Below are positions 43,711 through 54,649 of a DNA stretch of 64,000 bases, piece by piece (position 1 is the first letter of the stretch; each line of letters opens with the position of its first letter). This stretch comes from Mantamonas sphyraenae. Its lineage: Eukaryota; CRuMs; Mantamonadidae. Both the position numbers and the translations under genes were made by a program. The stretch spans positions 186,001 to 250,000 of the forward strand of contig JAPMXV010000057.1 of the NCBI GenBank assembly GCA_026936335.1, in the 5' to 3' direction. The notes beneath the pieces were generated by a model, which had not been told where the DNA came from, searched no databases, and worked only from the letters and a program-made list of their open reading frames with translations.

Positions 43711-45128
43711 ATGTTCACTCGCACCACTCTCCGCACCTCATCGTGCATCAAGAGCGCCTCAGGCGTGGCCACGTCGGCCGCCCCGGCGATGCAGTTCAGC
43801 AAGATTGCCGTGGAGAACCCCGTGGTGGAGTTGGACGGCGACGAGATGACGCGTGTCATCTGGGCCCGTATCAAAGACCGTCTCATCCTGCCCTACCTGG
43901 ATCTGGACATCAAGTATTACGACTTGGGCCTGGAGCATCGCGATGCCACCGACGACCAGGTGACTGTGGACGCCGCACATGCCATCCAGAAGTACAACGT
44001 GGGCATCAAATGCGCGACCATCACCCCCGACGAGGCGCGTGTGGAGGGTGAGTGCACGTGAGAGGGAAACAGGGGTGCCAACGCCGCACGTGTGTACACG
44101 TGCAATGTGACTGACGCCGTATGTACCGTGGACGGGTGTGGGGTGGCACAGAATTTGGCCTGAAAAAGATGTGGCGCTCGCCCAACGGCACGATCCGCAA
44201 CATCCTGGGTGGGACGGTGTTCCGTGCGCCGATCATCTGCGAAAACGTGCCCAAGCTTGTCCCGGGCTGGACACAGCCGATTGTGGTGGCCCGCCATGCG
44301 TTTGGCGACCAGTACCGGGCCACGGACTTTCGTGTGAAGGGAAAAGGAAAGTTCACGGTGTCGTTTGAGAGCGAGGACGGCAGCGAGAACCAGTCGTGGG
44401 AGGTGTTTGACTTTCCCGAGGGTGGAGGAGTGGGCATGGCCATGTACAACACGGAGGAGAGCGTGCGTGACTTTGCACGCGCGTGCATGATGTACGCCGT
44501 CAGCCAGCAGTACCCGCTGTACATGAGCACCAAGAACACCATCCTCAAAGCGTACGACGGCATGTTTATGCAGGTTTTCCAAAAGGTGTACGACGAGGAG
44601 TTTGCGGACGAGTTTGAGGAGCTGGGTCTGTGGTACGAGCACCGCCTCATTGACGACATGGTGGCACAGTGTCTCAAGTCAAACGGCGGCTACGTGTGGG
44701 CTTGCAAGAACTACGACGGCGACGTGCAGAGCGACATTGTGGCTCAGGGCTTTGGGTCGCTGGGCATGATGACGAGCGAGTTGATGTGTCCCGACGGAGT
44801 GACGATGGAGAGCGAGGCCGCGCACGGCACCGTGACTCGCCACTACCGCCAGTACCAGGCGGGCAAGGAGACGTCGACCAACCCGATTGCTTCGATCTTT
44901 GCATGGACGCGTGGCCTGGCCCACCGAGCAAAGCTGGACAAGAACGAGGACTTGGCCCAGTTTGCACGCACGCTGGAGAGCGTGTGCGTGGACAGCGTGC
45001 AAAGCGGTGTCATGACCAAGGATCTGGCCTTGAGCATCTACGGCATGGACAACCTGGAGGGCAACTACAAGAACACGGACGCGTTTATGGACCACCTGAT
45101 CGCCAAGCTGGAGGAGCGCATGATGTGA
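43711..45128 (+). CDS. NADP-dependent isocitrate dehydrogenase, mitochondrial type
   Basis: Exons 43711-44047 and 44152-45128 (GTGAGT donor, GGCACAG acceptor, phase 1) give 437 residues. The N-terminal 27 residues ([18 protein letters not shown]) look like a mitochondrial presequence. The core starts [19 protein letters not shown], and the isocitrate-binding region [16 protein letters not shown], the metal/substrate block [13 protein letters not shown] and the cofactor block [14 protein letters not shown] are intact. This is the eukaryotic homodimeric NADP enzyme (IDH1/IDH2 type), converting isocitrate to 2-oxoglutarate. No anomaly is seen. Confidence 0.96.
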
Positions 45129-45185
45129 TGGTTGAAATTGAACAATGAGGAATGAAGGGGGGTAGGGTCTGCAGCGAGGCGCCAG

Positions 45186-45671
45186 CTAGCCCGTGATGAG
45201 GTCCAGTGTGAGGTGGAACATGGTCCACACGGAGCCGACGCCGATGCGGGCGGCGCAGGCGACGAGGAGGAAGATGATGGCTGTGGATGGAGCCAGCAAA
45301 GTCGATGTGGGCGACATCCACACAGAATCAGGGGTTGTCTTTGGGCCCAGAGCCAGGGTTTCAAACACACCACCCGTCCAAAACGTCGCGATGGCTGCTG
45401 CAAATGCTGCCACTGGCGCAGGGAGCAGAGAGATGCGCAACGGAGTGCTTGCACGCGACAGTGCATAGAGAAACACGAGATGGGTGCATGATTGGAGGAG
45501 AAAGGTTTGTACAAACACGGCGCGCCAGTAAATGGCGCGTCGGTGGGAGAGAGCGGGCAGGTTGATCGCCGTGCTCTGCCGCGAGCCCACGTAGTAGAAC
45601 ACGGCGGACGAGAGGGCATCCCATAGGAGAAGGGAGGCCCAATCTGTCCATGAGAAGGGCCAGGTGGTCAT
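45186..45671 (-). CDS. small four-helix membrane protein, unknown
   Basis: A single exon of 161 residues, starting [18 protein letters not shown]. About four hydrophobic helices are visible (around 10-28, 55-72, 83-97 and 130-145), linked by short loops, one of them basic ([10 protein letters not shown]). The layout recalls small organelle membrane proteins such as the Mpv17 group, but their signature motifs are absent, so I do not assign it. It is divergent from the mevalonate diphosphate decarboxylase gene by 158 bases and converges with isocitrate dehydrogenase. Confidence 0.6.
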   Translation of the reverse strand: MTTWPFSWTDWASLLLWDALSSAVFYYVGSRQSTAINLPALSHRRAIYWRAVFVQTFLLQSCTHLVFLYALSRASTPLRISLLPAPVAAFAAAIATFWTGGVFETLALGPKTTPDSVWMSPTSTLLAPSTAIIFLLVACAARIGVGSVWTMFHLTLDLITG

Positions 45672-45829
45672 GTGGACGGCGCGGCAGAGATGGAAACGAG
45701 GTGTTGGGAGCTCCGGCGCAGCTCAGGAGCGTGAATGGTAGAGGGGTGATGGGCATGGCGGTGGAGATTGGGTTGGGGATTGGATGGAGTGTGTGGTGCC
45801 GTGCGCATGCAGAGGCACCTCGAAAAACA
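45672..45829. promoter_or_regulatory. 158-base divergent promoter
   Basis: This sits between the four-helix protein (leftward) and mevalonate diphosphate decarboxylase (rightward). The right half is TGG/ATGG-rich (gattgggttggggattggatgg); no known element is recognised. Confidence 0.4.
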
Positions 45830-47307
45830 ATGGAGTTTACGGCAACGTGTACGGCTCCGGTGAACATTGCAGTGATCAAGTACTGGGGCAAGCGGGACAC
45901 GAAGCTGTTGCTGCCCACCAACGATTCGCTGTCGGGCACGCTGAACCAGGCGGATCTGGCCAGCAAGACGACGGTGCGCGTCTCGTCGTCGCTGGAGGAG
46001 GACTCGATTGTCCTCAACGGCACCAAGGAGTCCATTGAGAACGTGCGCTTGCAGAACGTGCTTGCTGCCGTGCGCGCTCGTGCAGCGGACATTGTGGACG
46101 ACGAGGGCAACGTTGTGTGCACCGGCGAGGAGCTGGCCAAGCTGCACGTGTCGATCGTCTCCGAGAACAACTTTCCCACAGCTGCGGGGCTGGCCTCGTC
46201 GGCGTCGGGCTACGCCTGCTTGGGTATGTTGCCAGTGGGGGAAGAGTGCGGAACAATGGGATTAGAAAGATGAGGAGGCAGGTGTAAGGAGGCATGGCTG
46301 GCAAGCGAGGTTGCTGACACACACACCCACCGGTTCACGGCAGTGTTTACACTTGCCACCGCATTCCAGCTGAAGGAGGCATACCCGGGAGAACTGAGTA
46401 GCATTGCACGCATGGGATCTGGATCTGCATGTCGCTCGCTGTATGGCGGGTTTGTCAAGTGGAACATGGGCTCGCAGGAGGACGGGAGGTGGGTTGTGCG
46501 CATTTCTCAGGAGGAGAGCGCAACGAGCGAAAGATTGACACGGACACACCCACACAACCGCACGGTGGGTATGCGTGTGGACTGACCGGCTGTTGCCATG
46601 GCATTTGCGTTCACAGTGACAGCTACGCGGAGCAGGTGGCCACCGAGGAGCACTGGCCGTTGGAAGTGTTGATCCTGGTGGTGAGCGACAAGAAGAAGAG
46701 CGTGTCGAGCAGCAGTGGAATGCAGCGCACGGTGCAAACGTCGAGTTTGTTCAAGCAGCGCATTGAGGAGGAGGTGCCGAAGCGCATGAAGTTGATGGAG
46801 CAGGCGATTGCCGAGCGTGACTTTCAGACGTTTGGCGAGGTGACGATGCGGGATAGCAATCAGTTCCATGCATTGTGCCAGGACACGTACCCGCCCATCC
46901 GATACATGAACGACGTGTCGCACTCGATTGTGCAGGTGATCACGGCGTACAACGAGGCGTGCGGGGAGATCAAGGCGGCGTACACCTTTGACGCTGGACC
47001 CAACGCAGTGCTGTACCTTCCGCCCGAAAGTGTGCCTGGTGTCCTGCAACTGCTCATGAAGTTCTTCCCAAGTGCCTCGGGCAACGGCGACGAGGACTGG
47101 GAAGCATACTTTCCCAACACCTCGCGAGCAAGTGCCTTGGGCATCGACGACGTGCGTGGGTTGGGTGACCTCGACGCAGAGTTGCTGGAGAAGATGGGAG
47201 CCGTGCCGGACGCTCAGCCCGGAGCCCTGTCGTACATCCTGCACACCAACCTCGGACCTGGAGCGCAAGTGCTGGGCGAGGCTGATGCCGTGACGGTGGA
47301 GGAATGA
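45830..47307 (+). CDS. MVD: diphosphomevalonate decarboxylase
   Basis: Exons 45830-46223, 46344-46488 and 46617-47307 (donors GTATGT and GTGGGT; phases 1 and 2) give 409 residues. Family blocks are intact: [12 protein letters not shown] at the start, NDSLSGTL, the GHMP ATP loop [15 protein letters not shown], then [17 protein letters not shown] and the catalytic aspartate region [12 protein letters not shown]. The enzyme makes isopentenyl diphosphate in the last step of the mevalonate pathway. No peroxisomal PTS1 is present (ends VTVEE). It implies that the organism makes isoprenoids by the cytosolic mevalonate route. Confidence 0.96.
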
Positions 47308-47403
47308 GCGACACCAGGAGAGAGACAGAGAGACAGAGAGTCGGATCCATGAGAGGTGGAGAAATGCAATGCAAGGTGTGCTGCGCTCAGCGAGGCACTC
47401 CGA

Positions 47404-49386
47404 ATGATTCAAATGCGACGGACGACAGGAGCCGGAACTCCGAATCGTCCAGTTCCCTTGCTGGAAGGCAATGACGAGAAGGAAGGCGTGCGTGTGCGCC
47501 AACAGGGGCTTCGAGGCGCACTGGTGATCATCGTGGCGTGCGTGTGTGTGCTCGTCCTGTCAAAGTGGCTGCTGGACAGCGGGGCTCAGGAACAGCGACA
47601 GGCAGTGTTGCAAGACGACTCGCCTGTGGTGTACGGTGGGACGACCACACCGCCACACCCGTCAGTAGGTGTGTCCAAACACATTCAAACTGACGTGAGC
47701 AAGCTGTACGCGCAGCAGGGGAAGCTGTGGAAACAGCGAATGGACGCCGCCCGGAATGCATCCGACAGCGTGGCTGGCATGAAGAGCGTGCACGCCACAC
47801 GCTGGAAAGGAATCATAGATCAGCTGGAGCAGAGCAAGGGTAAGTTGGGAGCGCCTTGGGCGTTGACAGGCGAGGCGAACAAAAGGGCGTGCCAAATTGC
47901 GTGTCCGCGTTCCCGCCTCGCACATCCTCCGCAGAAACTGACCTGGATTCATGCCACACGTCTCTTGTACGTGTGCATTGGATGTGCGTGCTGTACCACA
48001 GAGGAGCTTGACCGCGTTCAGGTTTGGAAGGTGGATGGGATGTGCGTGTTCCAGCGGCACTGGGTTTTCGTGGCCGGGCAAAACGCAGACTGTGAGGCGT
48101 TTGGAAAGGCGTACGCAGATGCTTTTGAGTATGACCGCTTCTTTAGATACACATGCGTGAGCGAAGAGACCCTGCAGACAAAGGGCGAGCTGCGTGTGCG
48201 CCTGGTGAACTCCAAGGGGGAAATGGAGCCGCACGACGAGGTTGGGATCACGCAGGTGGTCTGGGACAAGACCCCTGTGTTTGTGAGCAACACATGGGGC
48301 AAGGAGAACCTGTACCACTTCTCGGAAGGCAACTTTCGCACTTTCAGCTACCTGAAACGATACGGGAAGAAACTTGCCGGGCCGGACGGGATTCAGGTGC
48401 TGTCGCTGACAAACGATATCACGTTTGAGTGGACACACGAAACACAGATGACAAGTGTGGCCAAAGTGCTTCGCAAGGGCGAGGTGCCATTGCTGCCGCC
48501 GATGCTTGCGGAATGGACCCAGTCGCAATCGACCATGGTTTGTTTCGACACACTTTACATGGTGCCGTTCTGGCCCGCCATGTTTGTGGTCAACCTTCCT
48601 GGTCGTGTGCACCATCGTGCAAAGGCGTTTCGGGACGAGCTGGCAGGGCGACTGGACGTGCCACCGCCAGCGAAACGCGTTCCATCGCCGCTCACGGGCA
48701 GAACCGCATTGCGCATGCTTGTTGTGGGCCGTCGCGGCTCGCGTAGGATGCTAAACGCGCAGGATGTGGTGCAGGAGCTCAAAGTGGATGGCCAGGCGAT
48801 GCTGGAACGGTATGGGATGGACAGCGAAACGCGGTACGTGGAGTTTGAGGGCTTGTCAATGGCCAAGCAAGTGGAGGCGGTGCAATGGGCAGATATTGTG
48901 ATCATGTCGACGGGTGCTGGGGTGATCAACGCGTGCTTCATGCAGAGGCACACGTGGCTGTGGATTCTCCTTCCGCCTGGATGCTGTCCGAAGCCGCGGG
49001 ATCTATGGACGGTACTGGACCAGTGCCGCTCGGGGGGAAACTATGTAGAGTATGTGTTGCAGGAGGATGAGGTTGAGGCCAACTTGCCGGAGGACAACGG
49101 TCTGGTGTGCGAGGGTGAAGCGGCAAGCAAGTGGACGTACGAACAGTGCCGTGAGATGGAAGAATGTCCCAAATACTGCGGCATGAAGAACCGCAAGTGG
49201 ATTATGGAACACCAAGAGCAGTACCGGGGTGTGTCGTACGAGGCATGCCACGCTGACGCAAAGTGCTACGATGTCAAGTTTGGTGTCAACATGAAGCCCA
49301 ATCCAAAGAGGCTGCGCTGGTCGATCGAGAGCAAACTAGGCTACTTTTTCAACGAAGGGCATACGTTGGCCAACGAAAGGGTGTGA
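47404..49386 (+). CDS. GT61-type glycosyltransferase, type II membrane protein
   Basis: Exons 47404-47839 and 48002-49386 (GTAAGT donor, ACCACAG acceptor, phase 1) give 606 residues. The 162-base intron is a multiple of three and stop-free. A cytosolic N-terminus precedes a single membrane helix at about 38-56 (ALVIIVACVCVLVLSKWLL) and a Gln/Lys-rich stem. The catalytic region contains TWGKENLYHFSEGN, LRMLVVGRRGSRRMLN and STGAGVINACFMQRH; the last corresponds to the GAG/L...N...F block of GT61 enzymes such as EOGT and plant xylosyltransferases. Cysteine-rich blocks near the C-terminus (CREMEECPKYCG) are probably disulfide-bonded. It would act in the Golgi or ER; the sugar cannot be inferred. 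Confidence 0.75.
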   Translation: MIQMRRTTGAGTPNRPVPLLEGNDEKEGVRVRQQGLRGALVIIVACVCVLVLSKWLLDSGAQEQRQAVLQDDSPVVYGGTTTPPHPSVGVSKHIQTDVSKLYAQQGKLWKQRMDAARNASDSVAGMKSVHATRWKGIIDQLEQSKGKLGAPWALTGEANKRACQIACPRSRLAHPPQKLTWIHATRLLYVCIGCACCTTEELDRVQVWKVDGMCVFQRHWVFVAGQNADCEAFGKAYADAFEYDRFFRYTCVSEETLQTKGELRVRLVNSKGEMEPHDEVGITQVVWDKTPVFVSNTWGKENLYHFSEGNFRTFSYLKRYGKKLAGPDGIQVLSLTNDITFEWTHETQMTSVAKVLRKGEVPLLPPMLAEWTQSQSTMVCFDTLYMVPFWPAMFVVNLPGRVHHRAKAFRDELAGRLDVPPPAKRVPSPLTGRTALRMLVVGRRGSRRMLNAQDVVQELKVDGQAMLERYGMDSETRYVEFEGLSMAKQVEAVQWADIVIMSTGAGVINACFMQRHTWLWILLPPGCCPKPRDLWTVLDQCRSGGNYVEYVLQEDEVEANLPEDNGLVCEGEAASKWTYEQCREMEECPKYCGMKNRKWIMEHQEQYRGVSYEACHADAKCYDVKFGVNMKPNPKRLRWSIESKLGYFFNEGHTLANERV

Positions 49387-49447
49387 CAAGGTGGGGAAGG
49401 GGGCAGGGTGATGCGCCAACGGGCACAAGACCACGGCGAGCAGGAAA

Positions 49448-52258
49448 ATGGAAACCATTGTGAATGGATTGTTGGCGTCGACGGACTACAGCATTGGCAA
49501 GAAAGTGTCTGTGTTTCGTCGTGTGCTCGAGTCGACGCAGCCCGGTGATGATGCAGAGTGGGAGGAGTGGAACAGAGTGCTTGTGCGGTTGTTTGGCGAG
49601 TCGACCCAGGCCGGAAACACCTTGCTGATGCTGTTGCTGGACAGGATGTTTGAATTGGATGTAGAGCGTGTGCTGAGCGTGCTGGATGGGCAGTTTATGG
49701 CGCAGCAGCTCAATGTGGCGTTTGTGAGTTTTTCGAGCAAACTGAGTGGATCAGATCACCTGGAGCGGCTCGGCAGACCACTGACACGATCCACGTCGGC
49801 TTGATGGCACCTCCCAGAACTCTCCCGCCACGCGGGTACCCCCGTTGCTGCGGGTTCTGCACGAACGCAAACGTACGTACATGGGCGGAAACGGACGGAG
49901 CGCGTTCGAGCACGAGCGCCTGACACACACCACACACACACGCCCGCACATACACAGAGCAAATGAGCATGGCGGCGTTTCAGACCGAGTGTGAAGAGCT
50001 GTCTGGGATCCTGGAGCCTGTGTTTGAGCAGTGCGAGGAATTGAACGACCACAGGATGCACCTGACGGCAGTGTTCTTGGAGGCGCCGTTCCTGTGCCCC
50101 AAGCAACTGAACCTGCTGCAGTTGGGGATGTTTTGGCTGGCAAATGTGAATCCCGTGAGTGCAGCGCGCGCCATGGAGCTTCAGAGTGCATACAGCGTGG
50201 AGACGCACGTGCAAAACCTGGTGGCGCTGCTGGCACAGGCATCGGTGCTGGAGAGCGCAAGCGAACAGGCACAGGCGAGTGGAAGCCAGGCTGGAATGCT
50301 GCTGGTGCATGAAATGTTTGGCTATCTGGCCCAACACGAGCATTGCAGCGGACGAAAACACGTTTCCGATGCTCGCGCAGGTGTTGCACAGTCTTCTACC
50401 TGCAGAGATGGCAAGTGCAGTGGCCAGGCAGATGGCAAGTGACGAAGAGCGGGAGATTTCAGACGAGGCTATCCACAATGCAATTGTGCGCATGTGCCTG
50501 TGGCCAGTGAGCGAAAACGTGGCGGTGTGGATTCATGCGCTGCTCGGGGCGGTGGTGGAGTATCGAGAGGCGACGTCGCAGGTGATGGCAGACATTGCGT
50601 TGGCGGCAGCGGACTCCTTGTTTGGTCAGATCGTGAACGAAAAGTCGAACCGACAGACGAAGCGGGTGGGCCCGTTCACAGTGCTGCGCAGCCTGCTGCT
50701 GAGTGTAAAACACACACCGCACGCGTTTCACAGGTTGGCTGCACAGGTGCCTGCTTTCGTGAGGCGGTGCAGGTGGAAGGCAAAGCACAGTTTTGGGCGT
50801 GCGTTTGCCGATCTGGTGTACACGTTGATGGAGATGCACGAGGGCTACCCGGAGCTGTACTTGGACATGGCCAAGGTGCTGTCCAAGTTTGACAAACCCG
50901 ATGAAGAGGCGATGCGGAAGCTGGTGAGTGAACACAGTCTGACAGGTGGTCGGCTGCAATCGCTGGGAGTGTCGTTGGGCAGCGAGTTTGAATCTCGCAG
51001 CAGTGCCGGGTCGTACGGAGGCCTGGTGAACACGGGAAACACGTGCTATCTCAACTCGGTGCTCCAGGCGCTGTTCACGACGGATGCGTTCCGAATGGCG
51101 ACGTGCCGTGTCAACACCGGCGGCTCGGGCAATGGCTCCAGCAGCAGTAGCAACAACGTGCACAGCTCGAATGCGATTGTGGGCGGACTGGCACACAGGC
51201 TTCAGCAAACATTTGCGTTTATGTGCAGCACACGGCGTGCGGCGTACCAGCCCAGCGCGATGCTAGAGGCGCTGCCAGATTGGTTTGTGCCGCGGATGCA
51301 GCAGGACGCACACGAATATGTGAACTACGTTCTGGGTGGCGTTCAAGAGGAGCAAAGCGAGCTTACAGATCAGTTTCAGGGGTCGATGGAAGCGCGTACG
51401 GTGTGCAGCCAGTGCGGGACGGTGAGCACGCGCTCGGAGCCCTTTGTTGACGTGACGCTGACGCTGAACGACAACGAATGCGAATCGGTGCAAGAGCTCT
51501 TGGGACAGATGTCGCAACCGGAGGTGCTGAGTGGGGACAACGCGTACGCATGCAGCGTGTGCAAACAGTACGTCGAGGCGGAGAGGTCGATGCACCTGGA
51601 ACGCGTGGCGGATCAGATGATTGTGACGTTGGGACGGTTTGCATATAACACAGAGAGCGGGGTACGCGAAAAGATCGGGCGGCATGTGGATGTGCCACTG
51701 CGGTTGAACGTGGAGACCAGCGGCGGGGAACCGCGGACGAGCGAGTATGCGTTGTATGCTGTGGTGTTCCACGCAGGAACATCTGCACACGTGGGTCACT
51801 ACTACAGCTACTCGCGTGGGGCGGCATTTGCCGCACAGTGCAGCGAGGAGGAATGCATGGCGGAGGATGCGTCGCAGTGGTGGCTGTTCAACGACGAGCG
51901 CGTGTCGCGTGCCAGCTACAGCCAGTTTCGAGACCTGAGCAAGCACTTTGCACGTGACACAGCATACTTGCTGCTGTATGTGCGTCGGCGGGATGGAGAA
52001 GAGGAGGTTGTCTCGAGCGAGCTGGCTGACAGCGTCGAGGCCCTTCCTGGGGAGCTGAGGGACAAGGTGCGTGCAGACAACAGGCTGTTTGAGCAAGAGG
52101 TGGCTGCAGAGGCAAGGAGGCAGCAGGAGAGAAAGAAGAGGATGGCCAAGATGGCAAGCGTGTCGCCCGGAATGGTGTCGCGAGACAACGACGATTTTGG
52201 GCCCGGAGCAGGCGGGTTCGGACACGATTTCCTGAGTGGTGGGAATTACATCAGCTAA
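49448..52258 (+). CDS. ubiquitin-specific protease, USP35/USP38-like
   Basis: The preferred model is exons 49448-49723, 49984-50278 and 50349-52258, giving 826 residues. The first join (GTGAGT donor, TTTCAG acceptor) is good; the second has a poor donor (GTGGAA) and could instead be a frame error. The N-terminal 380 residues are helical repeats, as in USP35/38. The catalytic Cys box is GLVNTGNTCYLNSVLQALF, with QQDAHEYVNYVL after it. Two CxxC pairs (CSQC, CSVC) form the fingers. The His box is HVGHYYSYSRG, followed by WWLFNDERVSR. All catalytic residues are present. The tail carries a basic helix (RRQQERKKRMAKM). Family members remove ubiquitin in mitophagy and signalling; the substrate here is unknown. 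Confidence 0.85.
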
Positions 52259-52278
52259 AGACATGTACATTGGGGTGT

Positions 52279-52633
52279 TTAGCGTGCCAGAAACTCGATC
52301 TCTGTGGGCGACAAAGGAGCAAAGGCGGAGTGAGCGGGTGGCGCGGAATTGCACAGCAGCATGTGGGGCACGCGAACAAACGTACGCTCGGTGGTGCGCT
52401 TCTTGAACAGGATGCGCTGGCCACAGTCCTTGCAACGCACAGGTTCCTTGGGTTTGATCTGCGACTCTTGACCACAGGCTGCGGGTGGGGCGCAGTGGGA
52501 GGGTGGAACGCGTGAGAAATCGGGTGGGGTGAGGACAGCACAGGAAACGGGCGTGGGGAAGGGGCAGATGATGATTTGGGGGTGGTGTGTGTGTACATGA
52601 CAATGTGTACGTACCTGCGCAGATGTATTCCAT
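52279..52633 (-). CDS. POLR2K: RNA polymerase subunit RPB12 (RPABC4), 44 residues in three exons
   Basis: Exons 52633-52615 (19 bases), 52478-52386 and 52301-52279 (23 bases) join at GTACGT donors in phases 1 and 1. The product starts MEYICAACGQES, has the zinc pairs C-x2-C (CAAC) and C-x2-C (CKDC), continues GQRILFKKRTTE and ends QIEFLAR. That is the exact plan of RPB12: YIC..C, RC..CG.RI..KKRT, then an acidic-aromatic-AR end. Reading through the second intron would give a longer, unrelated tail, so the splice is well supported. The subunit is shared by RNA polymerases I, II and III. It is convergent with the USP gene (20 bases) and divergent from the next gene (56 bases). Confidence 0.92.
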
Positions 52634-52689
52634 TGTTTGTGTGAGTTGGTTTGGTTTGCGGTGGCGGGGGCACACAACAAGGGAGAGCA

Positions 52690-54444
52690 ATGGGCAACTC
52701 ATTGCAACATGGAGTGAGCATGAGCGAGCACGAAGATGACGGGTTGCAGGAGGTGCACATCGAGGACCTTCCGGTTGAGACGCAGTTGTCTACGTCGGCG
52801 TCGTGCGGCGGCGAAGATGAGAACGAGGAGGAGGAACTATACGAGCTTCACGCAAGCACGGGAATGCCCATCAAGAAAGCACAGGTGCTCATGGAACAGT
52901 TGAAAAGGGAATTGCCGCGTCTGTGGAGTGCGGTGGAGTTTCATGGGACGAACAAGCCGCACTACTCGTGGGACCTGGAGACGAAGATGGTGGCCAAGGG
53001 CAGACTGGACGCACACTCGAAACTGGATCTCGTGATGGTCCTCATGCGTCAGGGGCAGACGGGAAGGCACAAGTTTCCTGATCTGGATGCGGAAGGGTGC
53101 ACTGACGACGAGTTGTACACGTGGGTGGCGGATTTCTGCGGATCTGCCTCGCCCAGCCAGTTTCGCATTGTTCTCCACGGCTACTCTCTTTCCCACGGCT
53201 ACCAAAACGAACTTTCCAAGTTTCTCGCGCGCACGCCGAACGAAGAGATGCACGTGGTTTTGCGGCTGCGGCTTTTGAGCAGCACCGTGATTGTCCTCAA
53301 CGCAGTGCCCAAAGAACCCGTGCACAACGATGACGTCGATGACAAAGAGACACCAAACAGTAGCAGCAGCAGCAGCAGCAGTGGAAGCAGCGACATGGAG
53401 AGCAACACCACGGAAGGACTGCGGCCGACGTTGGGCGAGTTGCTGGAGATGATCCCAGAGGTGATTGGTGATCGTGTCGTGAGCAAGCTAGGCCTGGAGT
53501 CACAGACAGCATTCATGGAAACGTGCCATTTGGCGAACCGTGTCGTGAAAGCGTACCAGCAGCGTGTGGCGTTGCTGGCAGGCCTGACGACGGATCTGCG
53601 TGTGCACCATCTTGCACTGCCTCTGCGATACGCCAAATCCACGCTGCACACATTGCACATCCCTCACTATGGCTGCCTTCAGGATTACATCCACGAGCGA
53701 GCCGTCGAAGCTGGGGAGAGTCTGCTTCAGCCGTGGGTTGACACGTGCGTCAACCTGCGTGATCTGGACGTTTCGTACTGCACATGGATGCATCCGGAGG
53801 ACGTCGAGGTAATCGTGAATGGTTTGCAACGTCTCAAGCGACTCAATCTCCACGGCTGTGGGCTGACGGACGCAGTTCTGCCGGTGCTGGAGACCTGCGC
53901 CACCCTGACGAGTCTGGACCTGGGCCTGAACTGCATGATGAACTTCACCCTGCAACACAGCGGTCTCATCGAGCTGGAGCCGGACGTCCATGCGTGGATG
54001 CAAGAGATGCAGGTCAATTGGTGGGCTGTTGATGCTGCTGTCAACAACAAGCCCAAGCTGGACCTGTCAGGTTGCACTGCTCTCAACCGCGTGTATGTAC
54101 CGCCGGGTGCAATGCAAGTGGAAGAGTTGAAGCTCGCTCTGGATTCTCTGAACGAGCAGGTGGAGATTGTGGAAAAGCGGGTGCTGCGCGTGTTTGACGC
54201 GACCAGCAATAGCTATGTGGAGCGTGCTGTGTCCATGGAATCTTTGGAGGAGTTGAAGGACGAGATTGTGGCCTTGCAGACGTTGTGTGGTCTGCAGCAT
54301 CTGCACGTGGAGTCGTGGACGCCGCCTGCATCGAGTGGGCCGAGCCTCAGCTCAACATTTTCCTGCGAGGACGGTCTTGTCGTCCTGCGTCAGCGCAAGC
54401 GGGTTCTCGTGGCCGAAAGAACGTCACCATGGCATGTGGTGGTC

Positions 54445-54475
<31 letters not shown>

Positions 54476-54531
54476 TTGCCGGTTCTGGTCAACCGGTCTC
54501 TGTTGTGTCCAACGTGGATGAGGTGGAGTGA
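52690..54531 (+). CDS. leucine-rich-repeat-like protein with acidic C-terminus
   Basis: A single exon of 613 residues starting MGNSLQHGVSM. Gly2 could be lipidated, but the context is not ideal. An acidic N-terminus precedes a helical region, a Ser run (about residue 225) and an F-box-like or helical segment (MIPEVIGDRVVSKLGLES). Leucine-rich repeats follow at about 350-430 (CVNLRDLDVSYCTWM, LQRLKRLNLHGCGLTD, CATLTSLDLGLNCM). A late helical part has further LRR-like lines (LQTLCGLQHLHVESW). A GAT repeat at 54447-54473 encodes about ten Asp near the end. No specific family is recognised; ligase adaptor or signalling scaffold are possibilities only. Confidence 0.75.
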
Positions 54532-54649
54532 AGAGAATTGAATGAAGCTGGTGGAAGGGACAAGTCAACACCGCGGGGTGGGCTGCGTGCTCGAGGGTCA
54601 ATGGAAGTGTCATGCAAAATGAAAAAGGGCGAGTGGTTTGTTGGGCTGA

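Noticed and set aside
52279-52480. Unspliced RPB12 tail reading through the second intron
   Set aside because: Read-through gives an unrelated tail, whereas splicing at GTACGT/CCCACAG restores the family ending in Glu-Phe-x-Ala-Arg.
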